Shown piece after piece: positions 1-9,162 of a stretch of 64,000 bases of DNA. The translations under genes and the position numbers were made by a program. Each line of letters starts with the position of its first letter. The first letter of the stretch is position 1. The notes beneath the pieces are model-generated. The model was not told the origin of the DNA, did no database searches, and saw only the letters and a program-made list of their open reading frames with translations. The stretch comes from Photobacterium indicum (GTDB lineage: Bacteria > Pseudomonadota > Gammaproteobacteria > Enterobacterales > Vibrionaceae). The stretch lies in the NCBI RefSeq assembly GCF_003026215.1, contig NZ_PYOC01000005.1:124001-188000 (forward strand), written 5' to 3'.

Positions 1-1077
1 TTCAACACCAATCACATCGGTAATTAGTACCGCATGATGGGCTGTTAAGTTTCGTCCCGATTCTGAAATAATTCGCGGCATCGCAATATCGTATTCGATA
101 CAAACATCGCCTAAGGTGTAAACCACATTATTAGCATATTCACTCAGGCTGTAATTCATCGAGCAGCTGCTTTGGCTACGTGTACCCTCGTAGTCAATTG
201 CTAAACCACCGCCTACATCGACCGTTGTAATACCCACACCCATTTTTTTGAGCTCGGCATAGATACGACCTGCTTCACCAACGCCATTTCTTACGTCACG
301 AATGTTGGCAAGCTGAGAGCCAAGGTGGAAGTGCAATAATTGCAGGCACCCTAACATATCGCGTTCACGTAATAAGTCGATTACGGTTAAGACTTGTGAA
401 GCACATAAGCCGAATTTAGACTTTTCACCGCCACTTGATTGCCACTTTCCTTTACCTTGTGATGCTAAACGCGCACGCAAGCCTAAACGAGGAGTAACAC
501 CCAATTGTTTCGCTTCTTCTAGAATAATGTTTAGTTCAGACATTTTTTCAAGCACGATATACACTTCGTGCCCAAGCTTTTCACCAATAAGCGCAAGACG
601 AATATATTCGCGGTCTTTATAGCCATTACAAACAATCACAGAACTGGCTTCTTGTGCCATGGCTAATACGGCCATTAGTTCTGGCTTACTGCCTGCTTCC
701 AAGCCCAGTTGGCGTTGCTGTTTGGCGTATTGGCTTTTTAGTATTTCACTAACAACGGCTTGCTGCTGATTTACTTTAATCGGATAAACAGCAAGATAAC
801 TATTTTGATAATCATAAGATTCGATCGACTGGTTGAATGCGCTGCAAAGGCTGTCTACGCGATTTTGCAGAATATCAGGGAATCGAACCAGTACAGGTAA
901 TGAAGCACCTGCTGCAATTAATTCATCTGCTAATTTAGATAGATCAATAGCATTCGTTGGGTCATTTTTATCAGGGCAAGCTACAACAGAACCTTGCGCA
1001 TTAATATCGAAGTAACCTTGGCTCCAGTAAGGCGTGTTATACATTTCACGCGCATCATGAATTGACCAATTACTCAT
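1..1077 (-). CDS. speA: Biosynthetic arginine decarboxylase, N-terminal part (cut by window edge)
   Basis: Decarboxylates arginine to agmatine, the first step of one route to putrescine; PLP-dependent, fold type III. The minus-strand frame opens with [20 protein letters not shown] and reads without a stop to base 1, giving 359 residues of a protein that is normally about 630-640 long. The PLP-lysine segment [10 protein letters not shown], the LHFHLGSQ motif and the TVDVGGGL motif are all visible, as expected for the barrel domain of SpeA. The C-terminal half, including the catalytic Cys region, lies outside the window. A purine-rich stretch (GAGTGATGTGAGA) precedes the ATG. Family assignment is secure from these motifs. 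Confidence 0.95.
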   Translation of the reverse strand, partial: MSNWSIHDAREMYNTPYWSQGYFDINAQGSVVACPDKNDPTNAIDLSKLADELIAAGASLPVLVRFPDILQNRVDSLCSAFNQSIESYDYQNSYLAVYPIKVNQQQAVVSEILKSQYAKQQRQLGLEAGSKPELMAVLAMAQEASSVIVCNGYKDREYIRLALIGEKLGHEVYIVLEKMSELNIILEEAKQLGVTPRLGLRARLASQGKGKWQSSGGEKSKFGLCASQVLTVIDLLRERDMLGCLQLLHFHLGSQLANIRDVRNGVGEAGRIYAELKKMGVGITTVDVGGGLAIDYEGTRSQSSCSMNYSLSEYANNVVYTLGDVCIEYDIAMPRIISESGRNLTAHHAVLITDVIGVE

Positions 1078-1504
1078 TCTCACATCACTCTTTTGATGAT
1101 AACGACGATTACTGTGGGGTCACAGCAAATAGGCCAAGGCGTTGAAAATACATTCAACTTCGTCAATCTGTTTAGAGCAGACACCGTTTTGTGCAGCATA
1201 AATGATTAGCTGACAACCTTGGTAATACACGGATTTAAAAGAAAGATCGTAGATGTGTAGCTCGCTGGGCAGTATTAGCGACGGTATTCCTAGTGTTATT
1301 TATCGAAATATAAGCACGTAAAGGTTTTATGTCTGATAACGTACTTAGTAAGTGTTGGGTGGATTAAACAATTGATGAATCACCTTTGCAAATAAAAAAG
1401 TTTTATCGTTAAGTGAAGTATTTCTTGTTGGAAAGATAATGGTGAAAGTGATAGTTAGTATTTTAATCACTTTCATATGCTACTTGTGCCTGTTACGTTT
1501 CTTT
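1078..1504. other. Intergenic region between speA and a LysR gene
   Basis: This stretch holds the speA promoter region and the possible small frame at 1120-1272. No RNA gene or repeat was recognised. The part from about 1280 to 1500 is A+T-rich and lacks a convincing coding frame. Confidence 0.5.
1120..1272 (-). CDS. Possible 50-residue protein upstream of speA, no ATG start
   Basis: A minus-strand frame upstream of speA reads LPSELHIYDLSFKSVYYQGC and continues to AYLL before a TGA at 1120-1122. The composition is protein-like, with mixed hydrophobic and charged residues and no low complexity. No ATG, GTG or TTG lies between the preceding in-frame stop and the reading frame; CTG at 1270-1272 or the ATA before it are the only plausible starts, with an AGGA motif about 15 bases upstream. 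It may be a real gene with a rare start, a fragment of a decayed gene, or chance. Function unknown. Confidence 0.3.
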   Translation of the reverse strand: MPSELHIYDLSFKSVYYQGCQLIIYAAQNGVCSKQIDEVECIFNALAYLL

Positions 1505-2449
1505 TTATGCATTAGAGGAATTAATTTGCTGTCTTAACCATGCTTTAAAGCATTCAATGGCAGGTGAGTAATGGTGCTGTATTAAGTAATAACCCGCTTT
1601 GGCATCCAAAGGCTCGAAAGGTGAAACTAGGCTGCCTTTCGAAAAGTCTTCTTCTACAAGTGCACAGCGAGCTAAAGCAACCCCTAACCCTGCTGCTGCG
1701 GCAGCCATCGCCATGTCGGTACGATTAAAATAATGCCCATGCTGAAGACCGATATCTACGTTGAGTGGTGTTAATCCATTTTCTTTAAACCAAAAACGCC
1801 ATTCATCATCTTTAGTGGCATGTTGCCATGGCATTGCATCGTGAAGTAATCTGACCTTCTCCCAGATGTTTTGACTTGTATCTTGTGGGTTATTCCAGTC
1901 AAACTTTTTCATGTAATCAGGGCTCATCACGGGGAGGAGTTTTTCTGCCATTAATAACGATACCTGGCTTTTATTACGTGTCGGTAGATAGGGGGTTTGC
2001 CCATAATCAATCGCTAAATCAAAATTGGTATCGCTGTGATCGACAAGTGCCCCTTCAGCGAAGGTATGTATTTTAATCTCGGGGTATTGAGTATAGAAAT
2101 CGTGAAGGCGAGGTACTAACCACTTAAAAGCAAATGAGGGGGTCAGTTTAAGGTGTATTTCACCTTCAGCATGATGCGCTTTTTGGATTTGATTAATCAC
2201 ATCTCTAATATCGGTCAAACTTTGGTTTACCACGTAGTACAACTGGTTACCTTCAGTGGTTAAACGAACGCCTCGAGAGTGTCTTTCAAACAGCACAAAG
2301 CTTAGCTCTTGTTCTAAATGACTGATTTGTTGGCTGATCGCACCTGTCGTAATATGTAGGTGCTCGGCGGCTTGTGTAAAGCTACCAAAACGCGCGACTG
2401 TTTCAAATGTTGCTAACCCTGCTAACACATTACCTTTTAATCGAATCAT
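1505..2449 (-). CDS. LysR-family transcriptional regulator beside dadA
   Basis: A 314-residue LysR-type regulator. The N-terminal winged helix-turn-helix (about residues 8-66) is visible as LAGLATFETVARFGSFTQAA followed by ITTGAISQQISHLEQELS; the rest is the periplasmic-binding-like effector domain, with the recurring AAAAGLGVALARCALVEEDF segment near residue 260. It is transcribed away from the D-amino-acid dehydrogenase gene across a 117-base gap, the usual arrangement for a LysR protein that controls its divergent neighbour. It resembles the GcvA/DsdC-like group. That it regulates dadA is inferred from position only. Confidence 0.9.
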   Translation of the reverse strand: MIRLKGNVLAGLATFETVARFGSFTQAAEHLHITTGAISQQISHLEQELSFVLFERHSRGVRLTTEGNQLYYVVNQSLTDIRDVINQIQKAHHAEGEIHLKLTPSFAFKWLVPRLHDFYTQYPEIKIHTFAEGALVDHSDTNFDLAIDYGQTPYLPTRNKSQVSLLMAEKLLPVMSPDYMKKFDWNNPQDTSQNIWEKVRLLHDAMPWQHATKDDEWRFWFKENGLTPLNVDIGLQHGHYFNRTDMAMAAAAAGLGVALARCALVEEDFSKGSLVSPFEPLDAKAGYYLIQHHYSPAIECFKAWLRQQINSSNA

Positions 2450-2566
2450 GCTTATTTGACCAGCCTTTAGAAATACTAAACACTGATATTAATATTTATC
2501 GATTGTTAAGCAAATGTAAATCGCACATTCTTTACGTATTATTTTTTATCAATAAAGTCAGTATGT

Positions 2567-3823
2567 ATGGAAGTGATCGTATTAGGTTGTGGTGTGATTG
2601 GGTTAACGTCCGCTTGGTATCTTGCTGAGGCGGGTCATGATGTTACCGTTATTGATCGCCAGTCAAAAAGTGCAGAAGAAACGAGCTTTGCGAATGCAGG
2701 GCAAATATCGTACGGGTATTCATCACCATGGGCAGCACCTGGTATTCCGGTTAAGGCATTAAAATGGCTAGCGCAAAAGCACGCACCTTTAAAAATTAAA
2801 CCAAGTTTGTCGCCCGATTTGTATGTATGGGCATCGAAAATGCTGGCGAACTGCAATCAAGAACGTTACCAAATTAATAAAGCGCGCATGTTACGCGTGG
2901 CGAATTATAGCCGTGACTGTTTAATTGATCTGAGAAAGCATCAGCCGATCAATTATGAAGGGCGTCAGCAAGGTACATTACAAGTATTTAGAAATGCAGC
3001 ACAAATAGAAGCCGTTGCAAAAGATATTCAAGTATTAGCAGAAAGTGGAACACGGTATGAGGAACTAAACGTGGCAGGTTGTATTGCAGCCGAACCGGGT
3101 TTAGAAAATGTAAAAGATAAAATTGTCGGCGGGTTGAGACTACCCGATGATGAAACGGGTGATTGTTATCAGTTTTGCCAGCAACTTACTGAACTCGCGA
3201 TAAAGGCTGGCGTGAAGTTTCATTTCAATGTTGACGTACAGAAGCTAAACCAGACGCAAGATAAGATTAACTCTGTATCAACCAGCATGGGGGAATTGAA
3301 GGCCGATGCGTACGTAATGGCAATGGGCTCGTATTCTTCTTCGTTGCTCTCACCATTGGGGTTAGCTACTCCTGTTTATCCAGTAAAAGGCTATTCATTA
3401 ACGATACCGGTAACCGACGAGACACAAGCGCCCGTTTCAACAGTAATGGATGAGACCTATAAAGTGGCGATGACACGCTTTGAGCAACGTATTCGTGTAG
3501 CAGGAACCGCAGAGCTTGCTGGTTATGATTTAGATTTAAGTGAGCAACGCAAAGCGACTATCGCTATGGTGGTGCAAGATTTATTTCCAAATGGTGGTGA
3601 TATGAGCAAGGCGGAATACTGGACAGGGCTGCGTCCAATGACTCCCGATGGTACGCCGATTATTGGCAAAACCCCCTTTTCTAATTTATTCACCAACACT
3701 GGACATGGCACGTTAGGCTGGACAATGGCTTGTGGCTCTGCACGATTGCTCGCTGATGTTATCAGTGGTGTAACACCGGATATTGATCCTGATGGATTAA
3801 GTATTGCTCGTTACCATGTTTAA
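2567..3823 (+). CDS. dadA: D-amino-acid dehydrogenase (DadA family)
   Basis: FAD-dependent enzyme that oxidises D-amino acids, classically D-alanine, to 2-oxo acids and passes electrons to the membrane quinone pool. The 418 residues start with the dinucleotide-binding signature VIVLGCGVIGLTSAWYLAEA, followed by ETSFANAGQISYGYSSPWAA, a segment highly characteristic of DadA. The C-terminal GLRPMTPDGTPIIGKTP and GHGTLGWTMACGSARLLAD motifs are also typical. The length matches the family (about 415-435). The start at 2567 leaves nothing before the FAD motif, as in relatives. It is divergent from a LysR regulator that may control it. Confidence 0.93.
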   Translation: MEVIVLGCGVIGLTSAWYLAEAGHDVTVIDRQSKSAEETSFANAGQISYGYSSPWAAPGIPVKALKWLAQKHAPLKIKPSLSPDLYVWASKMLANCNQERYQINKARMLRVANYSRDCLIDLRKHQPINYEGRQQGTLQVFRNAAQIEAVAKDIQVLAESGTRYEELNVAGCIAAEPGLENVKDKIVGGLRLPDDETGDCYQFCQQLTELAIKAGVKFHFNVDVQKLNQTQDKINSVSTSMGELKADAYVMAMGSYSSSLLSPLGLATPVYPVKGYSLTIPVTDETQAPVSTVMDETYKVAMTRFEQRIRVAGTAELAGYDLDLSEQRKATIAMVVQDLFPNGGDMSKAEYWTGLRPMTPDGTPIIGKTPFSNLFTNTGHGTLGWTMACGSARLLADVISGVTPDIDPDGLSIARYHV

Positions 3824-3832
3824 AGATTTTTG

Positions 3833-3859
3833 TAGCCTCTGCTGGAAGGTGAGAGGCTA
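3833..3859 (+). terminator. Hairpin after dadA
   Basis: TAGCCTCT and AGAGGCTA form an 8-bp perfect stem around an 11-base loop, 10 bases after the dadA stop. The downstream T-run is weak (ATTTG), so its efficiency as an intrinsic terminator is uncertain. Confidence 0.5.
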
Positions 3860-4089
3860 TTTGCTGAAATCATAGACAGTAATAGTACAATTCCTACCTA
3901 ATTTTCATATTGCTACAACTGTTACAGCCTGTAAATCTGCTGGTTGTATTACCCTGCAAGTGTTTTAGCTGTGTTCAAATAAGCCTTAGTAAGTCGCGAT
4001 TTAAACAACATGACATTAACTTGAATAGGTAGCTTGGGTATACTCACTGCAGACAAGATAATATTTCTATTCGTTAAGGTTGATGGATA

Positions 4090-5508
4090 ATGGCACCCCA
4101 ACAGACTCGCTACCATGCTGTAGCAACAGAAATACAACAGCAAATAGAACAGCGAATTTGGTTGCCTGGCGATCGTATCCCTTCCATTCGAGTCATGAGT
4201 AAGAAACACAGTATTAGCCCTATGACGGTGCTTAAAGCCTATGAGTTGTTAGAAACAGAAGGGTGGATTTATGCCAAACCTAAATCAGGTTACTTTGTTA
4301 CTGCCCATTTAAATCGTTTAGCTGAACCACAGCAAATGATGCCTCAAGTTGTGAATCGCTCAATTAAAATAAACGCGCATATCTTTGATGTACTAACGGC
4401 TTGTAAGCGTCCTGACGTGATGCCATTTGGATCGGCTTTTCCGGACCCTGATTTATTTCCTCTTAAACAACTTGGTCGTGCATTGGCACAAACCATGAAA
4501 ACAATGCCAGCACAGAGTACAGTGACAGATTTGCCGCCGGGTAATATCGCGTTACGTCGTGCGATTGCCAAACGTTACATTCGAGATTGTATTGATGTAT
4601 CAATCAATGACATTGTGATCACCTCTGGTGCCATGGAGTCATTAGGATTGAGTTTGATGGCAGTAACGCAACCTGGTGATACTGTGGCGATTGAATCGCC
4701 TGCTTTTTATGGTGCTCTACAAGCAGTAGAACGGTTACGTTTAAAAGCTGTAGAAATAGCGACACACCCTCGAACGGGCATCTCAGTTAATGCATTAGAA
4801 GCTGCAATCAAAGCACACGACATTAAAGCCTGCTGGTTGATGAGTAAATATCAAAACCCGCTAGGGGCTTCGATGCCAGATGAAAATAAGATCGCGATTA
4901 ATAACTTGCTGATGAAACACACGATTCCGCTCATTGAAGATGATGTGTATAACGAGCTATATTTTTCAGAGTCGAAACCAACACCGATTAAAGCCTACGA
5001 CAATAGAAGAATGGTTTTGCATTGTGGGTCATTTTCTAAATGCTTAGCCCCAGGTTTTCGAGTGGGCTGGGTAGTGGCGGGGCAATATGCCAAGCAGATT
5101 GAACAGCTTCAGTTAATGTCGACCTTATCTACTGCGGTACCTAATCAGTTAGCACTCGCACAATATGTCTTACATGGTGGTTATGATATTCATTTACGAC
5201 GATTAAGACGCCAGTTGAAAGCACGACAACAACAAATGTTAGATGCGATTGAACAATATTTCCCATGTGAAACACAGGTTACCCGACCAGAAGGGGGATA
5301 TTTTTTATGGGTAGTGTTGCCAAAGCATATTAATACGTCTGATTTACTTCAACGATTATTAGATGTGCATAACATCAGTATTGCACCTGGGTCATTATTT
5401 GCGAGCGATGATAGGTATAAAAACTGTATGCGAATTAATTGCTCATATCCGTGGAATGAACGGACTCAGCAGGCATTACAAACGGTAGCCAATTGTATTA
5501 AAGTATAA
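4090..5508 (+). CDS. MocR-type GntR/aminotransferase-like transcriptional regulator
   Basis: A 472-residue fusion of an N-terminal GntR winged helix (about residues 5-75: YHAVATEIQQQIEQRIWLPG, then GDRIPSIRVMSKKHSISPMT) with a fold-type-I aminotransferase-like domain that binds PLP. The PLP-lysine motif is visible as HCGSFSKCLAPGFRVGW. MocR proteins act as PLP- or amino-acid-responsive regulators and only rarely as enzymes. No adjacent PLP-pathway gene (such as pdxST) is present, so its target is unknown. It lies 266 bases after dadA in the same direction, separated by a hairpin, and is probably an independent transcript. Confidence 0.92.
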   Translation: MAPQQTRYHAVATEIQQQIEQRIWLPGDRIPSIRVMSKKHSISPMTVLKAYELLETEGWIYAKPKSGYFVTAHLNRLAEPQQMMPQVVNRSIKINAHIFDVLTACKRPDVMPFGSAFPDPDLFPLKQLGRALAQTMKTMPAQSTVTDLPPGNIALRRAIAKRYIRDCIDVSINDIVITSGAMESLGLSLMAVTQPGDTVAIESPAFYGALQAVERLRLKAVEIATHPRTGISVNALEAAIKAHDIKACWLMSKYQNPLGASMPDENKIAINNLLMKHTIPLIEDDVYNELYFSESKPTPIKAYDNRRMVLHCGSFSKCLAPGFRVGWVVAGQYAKQIEQLQLMSTLSTAVPNQLALAQYVLHGGYDIHLRRLRRQLKARQQQMLDAIEQYFPCETQVTRPEGGYFLWVVLPKHINTSDLLQRLLDVHNISIAPGSLFASDDRYKNCMRINCSYPWNERTQQALQTVANCIKV

Positions 5509-5513
5509 AAAAA

Positions 5514-5530
5514 GGCCACTTTACGTGGCC
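5514..5530 (-). terminator. Intrinsic terminator (minus strand) between convergent units
   Basis: GGCCAC and GTGGCC form a perfect 6-bp stem around a 5-base loop. Read on the minus strand it is followed at once by seven Ts (5507-5513), a canonical intrinsic terminator. On the plus strand, where it follows the MocR gene, the T-run is absent. Confidence 0.75.
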
Positions 5531-5640
5531 ATAAAATCCGCACCAATCATGGCTCGTGCGAAATTATCGGGTGTCACTAAAAAATGTTGAGATGGTATTA
5601 GCTTCTTTTCTTCGTATTCATTAAGTTTATGTATCGTCAT
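5521..5640 (-). CDS. Possible 39-residue small protein
   Basis: A minus-strand ATG frame encodes MTIHKLNEYEEKKLIPSQHF and then 19 more residues ending ADFMAT. The stop codon lies inside the stem of the minus-strand terminator at 5514-5530, so the frame occupies the last stretch of a plausible transcript. There is no strong ribosome-binding site before the ATG. It lies downstream of the LuxR-type gene but beyond that gene's own terminator-like hairpin. No family is recognised; comparison with related genomes would decide whether it is real. Confidence 0.35.
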   Translation of the reverse strand: MTIHKLNEYEEKKLIPSQHFLVTPDNFARAMIGADFMAT

Positions 5641-5770
5641 AAATCAATATCAAATAAATCAACCACCTAGCCAGGTTACGTTGTTTGAATATTAATGAGA
5701 CGTCAAATAGAGACTAATTTAAGCCACTCAATTTATATGCTGTAGATTAATTGAATTAGCAGTAAATAAA

Positions 5771-5788
5771 TGTCCCCATTTGGGGACA
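5771..5788 (-). terminator. Hairpin after the LuxR-type gene
   Basis: TGTCCCC and GGGGACA form a perfect 7-bp stem with a 4-base loop, 35 bases beyond the stop of the minus-strand LuxR-type gene. On the minus strand it is followed by TTTATTTACT, a reasonable T-rich tail. Confidence 0.65.
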
Positions 5789-5822
5789 CTAAGGTGCTTT
5801 TGTAGACTAGCTTACACTTTAT

Positions 5823-6944
5823 TTATACCTTTGAAGGTGAAGTGATAGGGTAAAAAGCAGGGCTGGACATTAATTTGGCAACCAGTTCGTTTTGTCGGCT
5901 AGTCTGCGTTTTTTTCATTATGCGCTTAATATAGGTTCTAACTGTCTCGTATGAGAGGTAGTGTAAATCAGCAATTTCAGCGGGAGATCGTCCATTGACT
6001 AATTCACAACAGACTTTTCCTTCTTTGTCCGATAAATTAAATAAATCACGCAATATTTGTAAATCAAGGTTAGGTGCTTGTTCACTATTGTAAATGAAAA
6101 TAGCGACACCATTTTCAATGCTGTTATTCTCTTTAACCAAAGGAGCAAAAGTAAGTGCCAATACGTGGTTATCTATCGTTTTAATATGGACTGTTTGTGT
6201 GCTTTTACTTGTTCTACACGCATTAATAGCCAGATCCATCTCGGTATTTTCATTCGCTTTAATACTGTGAAGTTTTCTATTTATAATTTTTAGTGGCATG
6301 CTTTTAGATAAAAAAGCATTTGCTTTTTGGTTACAGTGGCAAACATTATTGGCGTTATCTAACAGAATGACAGGCTGCTGTATTTGATCAAATAAAAGCT
6401 GTGAAAGTAAACGTTGTTTATCTTGATCTACCTTTAGATGATGCAGGTGCATAGCATGTTGCATATGGGGAATAAGCTGTTTCAGCATATCCATTTCATC
6501 AGGTAAGAACATACCTTGATCCTGACGCCGTTGAAACACCATTTGGCTAACCCAACTGCCTTCAATGGTTAATACAGCACCTGCTGCATAATGAATATCG
6601 AGGTTGCAAATCCAATCTCGATAGAACTCGGGTTCATTAATTCTAGCGACTTCTCGTGTTGCATCTCCTGCGATGATTAGCGATCCTGGTGCTGCTTTCA
6701 CTAGCTCTTCTATTAGTGGATCTTTACGATCTAAACGCTCCATGAATAATTGAAGGTTTTCTAGTTCGAGACCTTCCATCCAGATGACATTTACATCTCT
6801 TGTCTCCATATTCGCCATGATTAAAGCACCAGAGCGGAAATTACATTGTTCTATGAGTTTTGATAAAAAAGGCTTAAATCCATCAGGATCAATCAAAGAG
6901 CCATAAAGGGATTTTATTAAATCGTCAAAATTAATTTTGGTCAT
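5823..6944 (-). CDS. LuxR-type helix-turn-helix transcriptional regulator
   Basis: A 373-residue protein with a C-terminal LuxR/FixJ DNA-binding domain (about residues 295-360): LFNLSDKEGKVCCELVNGRS, then the recognition-helix region LSYETVRTYIKRIMKKTQTS. The N-terminal 200 residues resemble a GAF- or PAS-like sensor fold but carry no receiver domain or clear autoinducer-binding motif. The central section (about 190-280) looks like a second PAS-like unit (LLDNANNVCHCNQKANAFLS). No cognate partner gene is adjacent. Ligand and targets are unknown. Confidence 0.85.
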   Translation of the reverse strand: MTKINFDDLIKSLYGSLIDPDGFKPFLSKLIEQCNFRSGALIMANMETRDVNVIWMEGLELENLQLFMERLDRKDPLIEELVKAAPGSLIIAGDATREVARINEPEFYRDWICNLDIHYAAGAVLTIEGSWVSQMVFQRRQDQGMFLPDEMDMLKQLIPHMQHAMHLHHLKVDQDKQRLLSQLLFDQIQQPVILLDNANNVCHCNQKANAFLSKSMPLKIINRKLHSIKANENTEMDLAINACRTSKSTQTVHIKTIDNHVLALTFAPLVKENNSIENGVAIFIYNSEQAPNLDLQILRDLFNLSDKEGKVCCELVNGRSPAEIADLHYLSYETVRTYIKRIMKKTQTSRQNELVAKLMSSPAFYPITSPSKV

Positions 6945-7353
6945 GCTTGTCCGTTATTCTTTTATAATAAGTATCGTTAAAAACGATGCTCGATTAAACT
7001 TTGTCTGCTAAGTTGGACATACGTACCAATGTAATAGTATTGCTACAGTCGAATTTACTATATATCGCAGCTATATTGATACAGATAATATGCATCTTTT
7101 CGTTTGTTATTCAAATATAGCAACCAAACACTCTAATACGATGCGAGAGATAACTATATTTTAGGTGAAAGTTCTGTCAGGAATATATTGATAAAGTGAT
7201 AACAAGTATTCTTTGGGTTGTTGTTTGTATGAGTTTCTTGTCAGAAGCGTATATGCCAAAGTTGCTTTTTTCAGCGAGAATACCCTGAATCAAGGTCTAT
7301 GCTGGAAAGAGAATATGATTTATTCCAGCGTAATTTTTAAAAGGAGAAACCCA
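6945..7353. other. Intergenic region between the LuxR-type gene and yedI
   Basis: This A+T-rich region lies between divergently transcribed genes and must hold promoters for both. An in-frame extension of yedI to 7213 is open but has no ribosome-binding site and does not resemble the family. No RNA gene was recognised. Confidence 0.5.
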
Positions 7354-8259
7354 GTGGCTGGTGCGAGTTTATTGACCCTACTTGACGATATTGCAACCGT
7401 TTTAGATGACGTTGCTTTGATGACAAAAGTTGCTGCACGCAAAACGGCAGGAGTACTTGGTGATGATCTAGCTTTGAATGCACAGCAGGTCTCAGGTGTA
7501 CGGGCTGAACGTGAAATCCCTGTGGTGTGGGCTGTTGCAAAAGGGTCATTTAAAAATAAGCTAATTTTAGTCCCCGCGGCATTATTAATCAGTGCTGTTG
7601 CTCCTTGGCTAATTACCCCAATGCTTTTACTCGGTGGATTATTTTTGTGTTTTGAAGGTGTAGAGAAGATCACTCATAAGTTCTTACACGGTAAAGAGGA
7701 ATCAGAAACACCAGAGCAACGGGAAGATGAAAATATTGATTTAGTTGCGTTTGAGCAAGAAAAAATAAAAGGGGCAATACGCACAGATTTTATTTTGTCT
7801 GCTGAAATTATTGTTATTGCTTTAGGTACAGTACAAACCCACCCATTTCCCACCCAATTACTGGTGGTCAGTTTGATTGCAGTGGTAATGACGGCGGGAG
7901 TTTATGGGCTGGTGGCGGGCATTGTGAAATTGGACGATGCAGGTTTGTATTTAGTGGAACACAGTGAAGAAAAAACCACCAAGCGTGCATTTGGCACTTT
8001 TTTGGTGAATGCAGCCCCTTATTTAATGAAATTTTTAGCAGTGGTTGGCACGATAGCGATGTTCTTAGTCGGGGGAGGTATTGTTGTTCATAGCGTACCG
8101 AACTCTCACGATCTTGTGCATGCTATTACTGAATCGGTTGCGACTATTCCTACTGCAGATGTGATAGCCCCCACTTTGTTTAACGGCATAGTCGGGGTAG
8201 TGGCAGGTGTAATTGTGCTGGCTGTGGTTACTACTGTGCAGAAAATACGAGGTAAATAG
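7354..8259 (+). CDS. yedI: DUF808 family inner-membrane protein YedI
   Basis: A 301-residue membrane protein of the DUF808 family, function unknown. The sequence from AGASLLTLLDDIATVLDDVA onward matches the known start of the family, and the segment TAGVLGDDLALNAQQVSGVR is typical. Four or more hydrophobic segments are visible (for example LILVPAALLISAVAPWLITP, LLLGGLFLCFEG, FLAVVGTIAMFLVGGGIVV and GIVGVVAGVIVLAVV). The GTG at 7354 is chosen as the start because AAGGAG lies 7 bases upstream and family proteins begin there; the longer open frame from 7213 is not needed. Confidence 0.9.
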   Translation: MAGASLLTLLDDIATVLDDVALMTKVAARKTAGVLGDDLALNAQQVSGVRAEREIPVVWAVAKGSFKNKLILVPAALLISAVAPWLITPMLLLGGLFLCFEGVEKITHKFLHGKEESETPEQREDENIDLVAFEQEKIKGAIRTDFILSAEIIVIALGTVQTHPFPTQLLVVSLIAVVMTAGVYGLVAGIVKLDDAGLYLVEHSEEKTTKRAFGTFLVNAAPYLMKFLAVVGTIAMFLVGGGIVVHSVPNSHDLVHAITESVATIPTADVIAPTLFNGIVGVVAGVIVLAVVTTVQKIRGK

Positions 8260-8317
8260 CGAAATAAGGTAACTTTCTTGCTATACCCCATCTTACATTA
8301 TTCTATTGTGACATCTT

Positions 8318-8339
8318 GCCCTTGTTCTATGACGAGGGC
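8318..8339. terminator. Hairpin between convergent yedI and a small membrane protein gene
   Basis: GCCCTTGT and ACGAGGGC form an 8-bp stem (one G-T pair) with a 6-base loop, between two convergent genes. No T-run follows on either strand, so this is a weak call. Confidence 0.4.
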
Positions 8340-8348
8340 TACTAAGCT

Positions 8349-8567
8349 TTAAGCTTTACCGTTAAAAGACTTTATTGTTTCAGCAATCAGAAAAAACATG
8401 ATTAAGAACGATAAGAAGCTGAAGATGCCAGTGGTTAAAAGAGTTAAATTTTCAGCGCTTATATTGATAGTAACTTGCGGCTTACCTAGATACTGCTTGG
8501 TCACCTTAAAATCTTTCCTTAACTGATCTGCGGTCTCTGGTGTTAGGGTGATCATATCGTCTTTCAT
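8349..8567 (-). CDS. Small single-span membrane protein, unknown function
   Basis: A 72-residue protein. Residues 1-45 are soluble and charged (ITLTPETADQLRKDFKVTKQ); residues 46-66 are a hydrophobic span (LLTTGIFSFLSFLIMFFLIA). An upstream in-frame ATG would add six residues, but the ATG at 8567 has a near-perfect GGAGG Shine-Dalgarno four bases before it, so it is preferred. It is convergent with yedI. No family is recognised; the strong ribosome-binding site makes a real gene likely. Confidence 0.7.
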   Translation of the reverse strand: MKDDMITLTPETADQLRKDFKVTKQYLGKPQVTINISAENLTLLTTGIFSFLSFLIMFFLIAETIKSFNGKA

Positions 8568-8718
8568 AGTACCTCCGAAAATCACACTTAATAAAGCACC
8601 GCTATAACCAACAAATACCGATGAAATAATAGCAATTTTCCGCTTTCGTCAATTTATGGCGGGGATAATACAGGGATTAGTATGGAAGTAAACAGTGTTT
8701 TATTCCAATCGGCCAAAG

Positions 8719-8988
8719 CTTATACCAAATCCATTAATTATCTGCTCAGTTCAGTGAGAGTTAAAATGCTTTTAGGCAAGGAGATAAATTGAGGATCTAG
8801 TTGATCTAAATTGAAATTTATTAACGCAGTATAAAAGTATTTTAAACTCTCCCAAAGGAAACACCACTGGAAGCCAGCTTTTGTGTCTAGCGATTTCAAA
8901 AGAGAACCACTCTTCTATCAAGCACTATTCTTGACCTCGACTCCCAGTGGCACCCTGAATGGTCAGATAATTAATGCAATAAGTATTA
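8719..8988. repeat. MITE-like repeat, long copy (copy 1)
   Basis: Starts CTTATACCAAATCCATTAAT and ends with an imperfect inverted copy (AGATAATTAATGCAATAAGT). The internal sequence from about 8745 to 8875 (CTCAGTTCAGTGAGAGTTAA onward) is nearly repeated at 14391-14520. This copy carries about 85 extra bases before its right end, flanked by CCACTGG and CCAGTGG. There is no transposase or other coding frame, so a non-autonomous mobile element is the best reading. The two arms GAGAGTTAAAAT and ATTTTAAACTCTC suggest the transcript could fold. Confidence 0.65.
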
Positions 8989-9162
8989 ATTATTTCCTTC
9001 CAAAGAACTATTGATCGTACGAATGAGATAAGGTTGTGCGCATAAGAATTTTATATGATACAAGGTTCTTATTGGCATCTCAGTGAAATGAGTTTGCTCG
9101 TCATACTTCATGTTATTAAGTGCCGTAACCCATAAGCGTCAATAATAAAGAAGGAATAATAA
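8989..9162. other. Intergenic region upstream of the secreted protease
   Basis: About 170 A+T-rich bases between the repeat and the S8 protease gene, presumably its promoter region. GAAGGAAT a few bases before the ATG at 9163 is the ribosome-binding site. Nothing else was recognised. Confidence 0.5.

Noticed and set aside
7213..7353. Longer N-terminus for YedI
   Set aside because: The frame is open, but the family starts at the equivalent of the GTG at 7354, and only that codon has a good ribosome-binding site.
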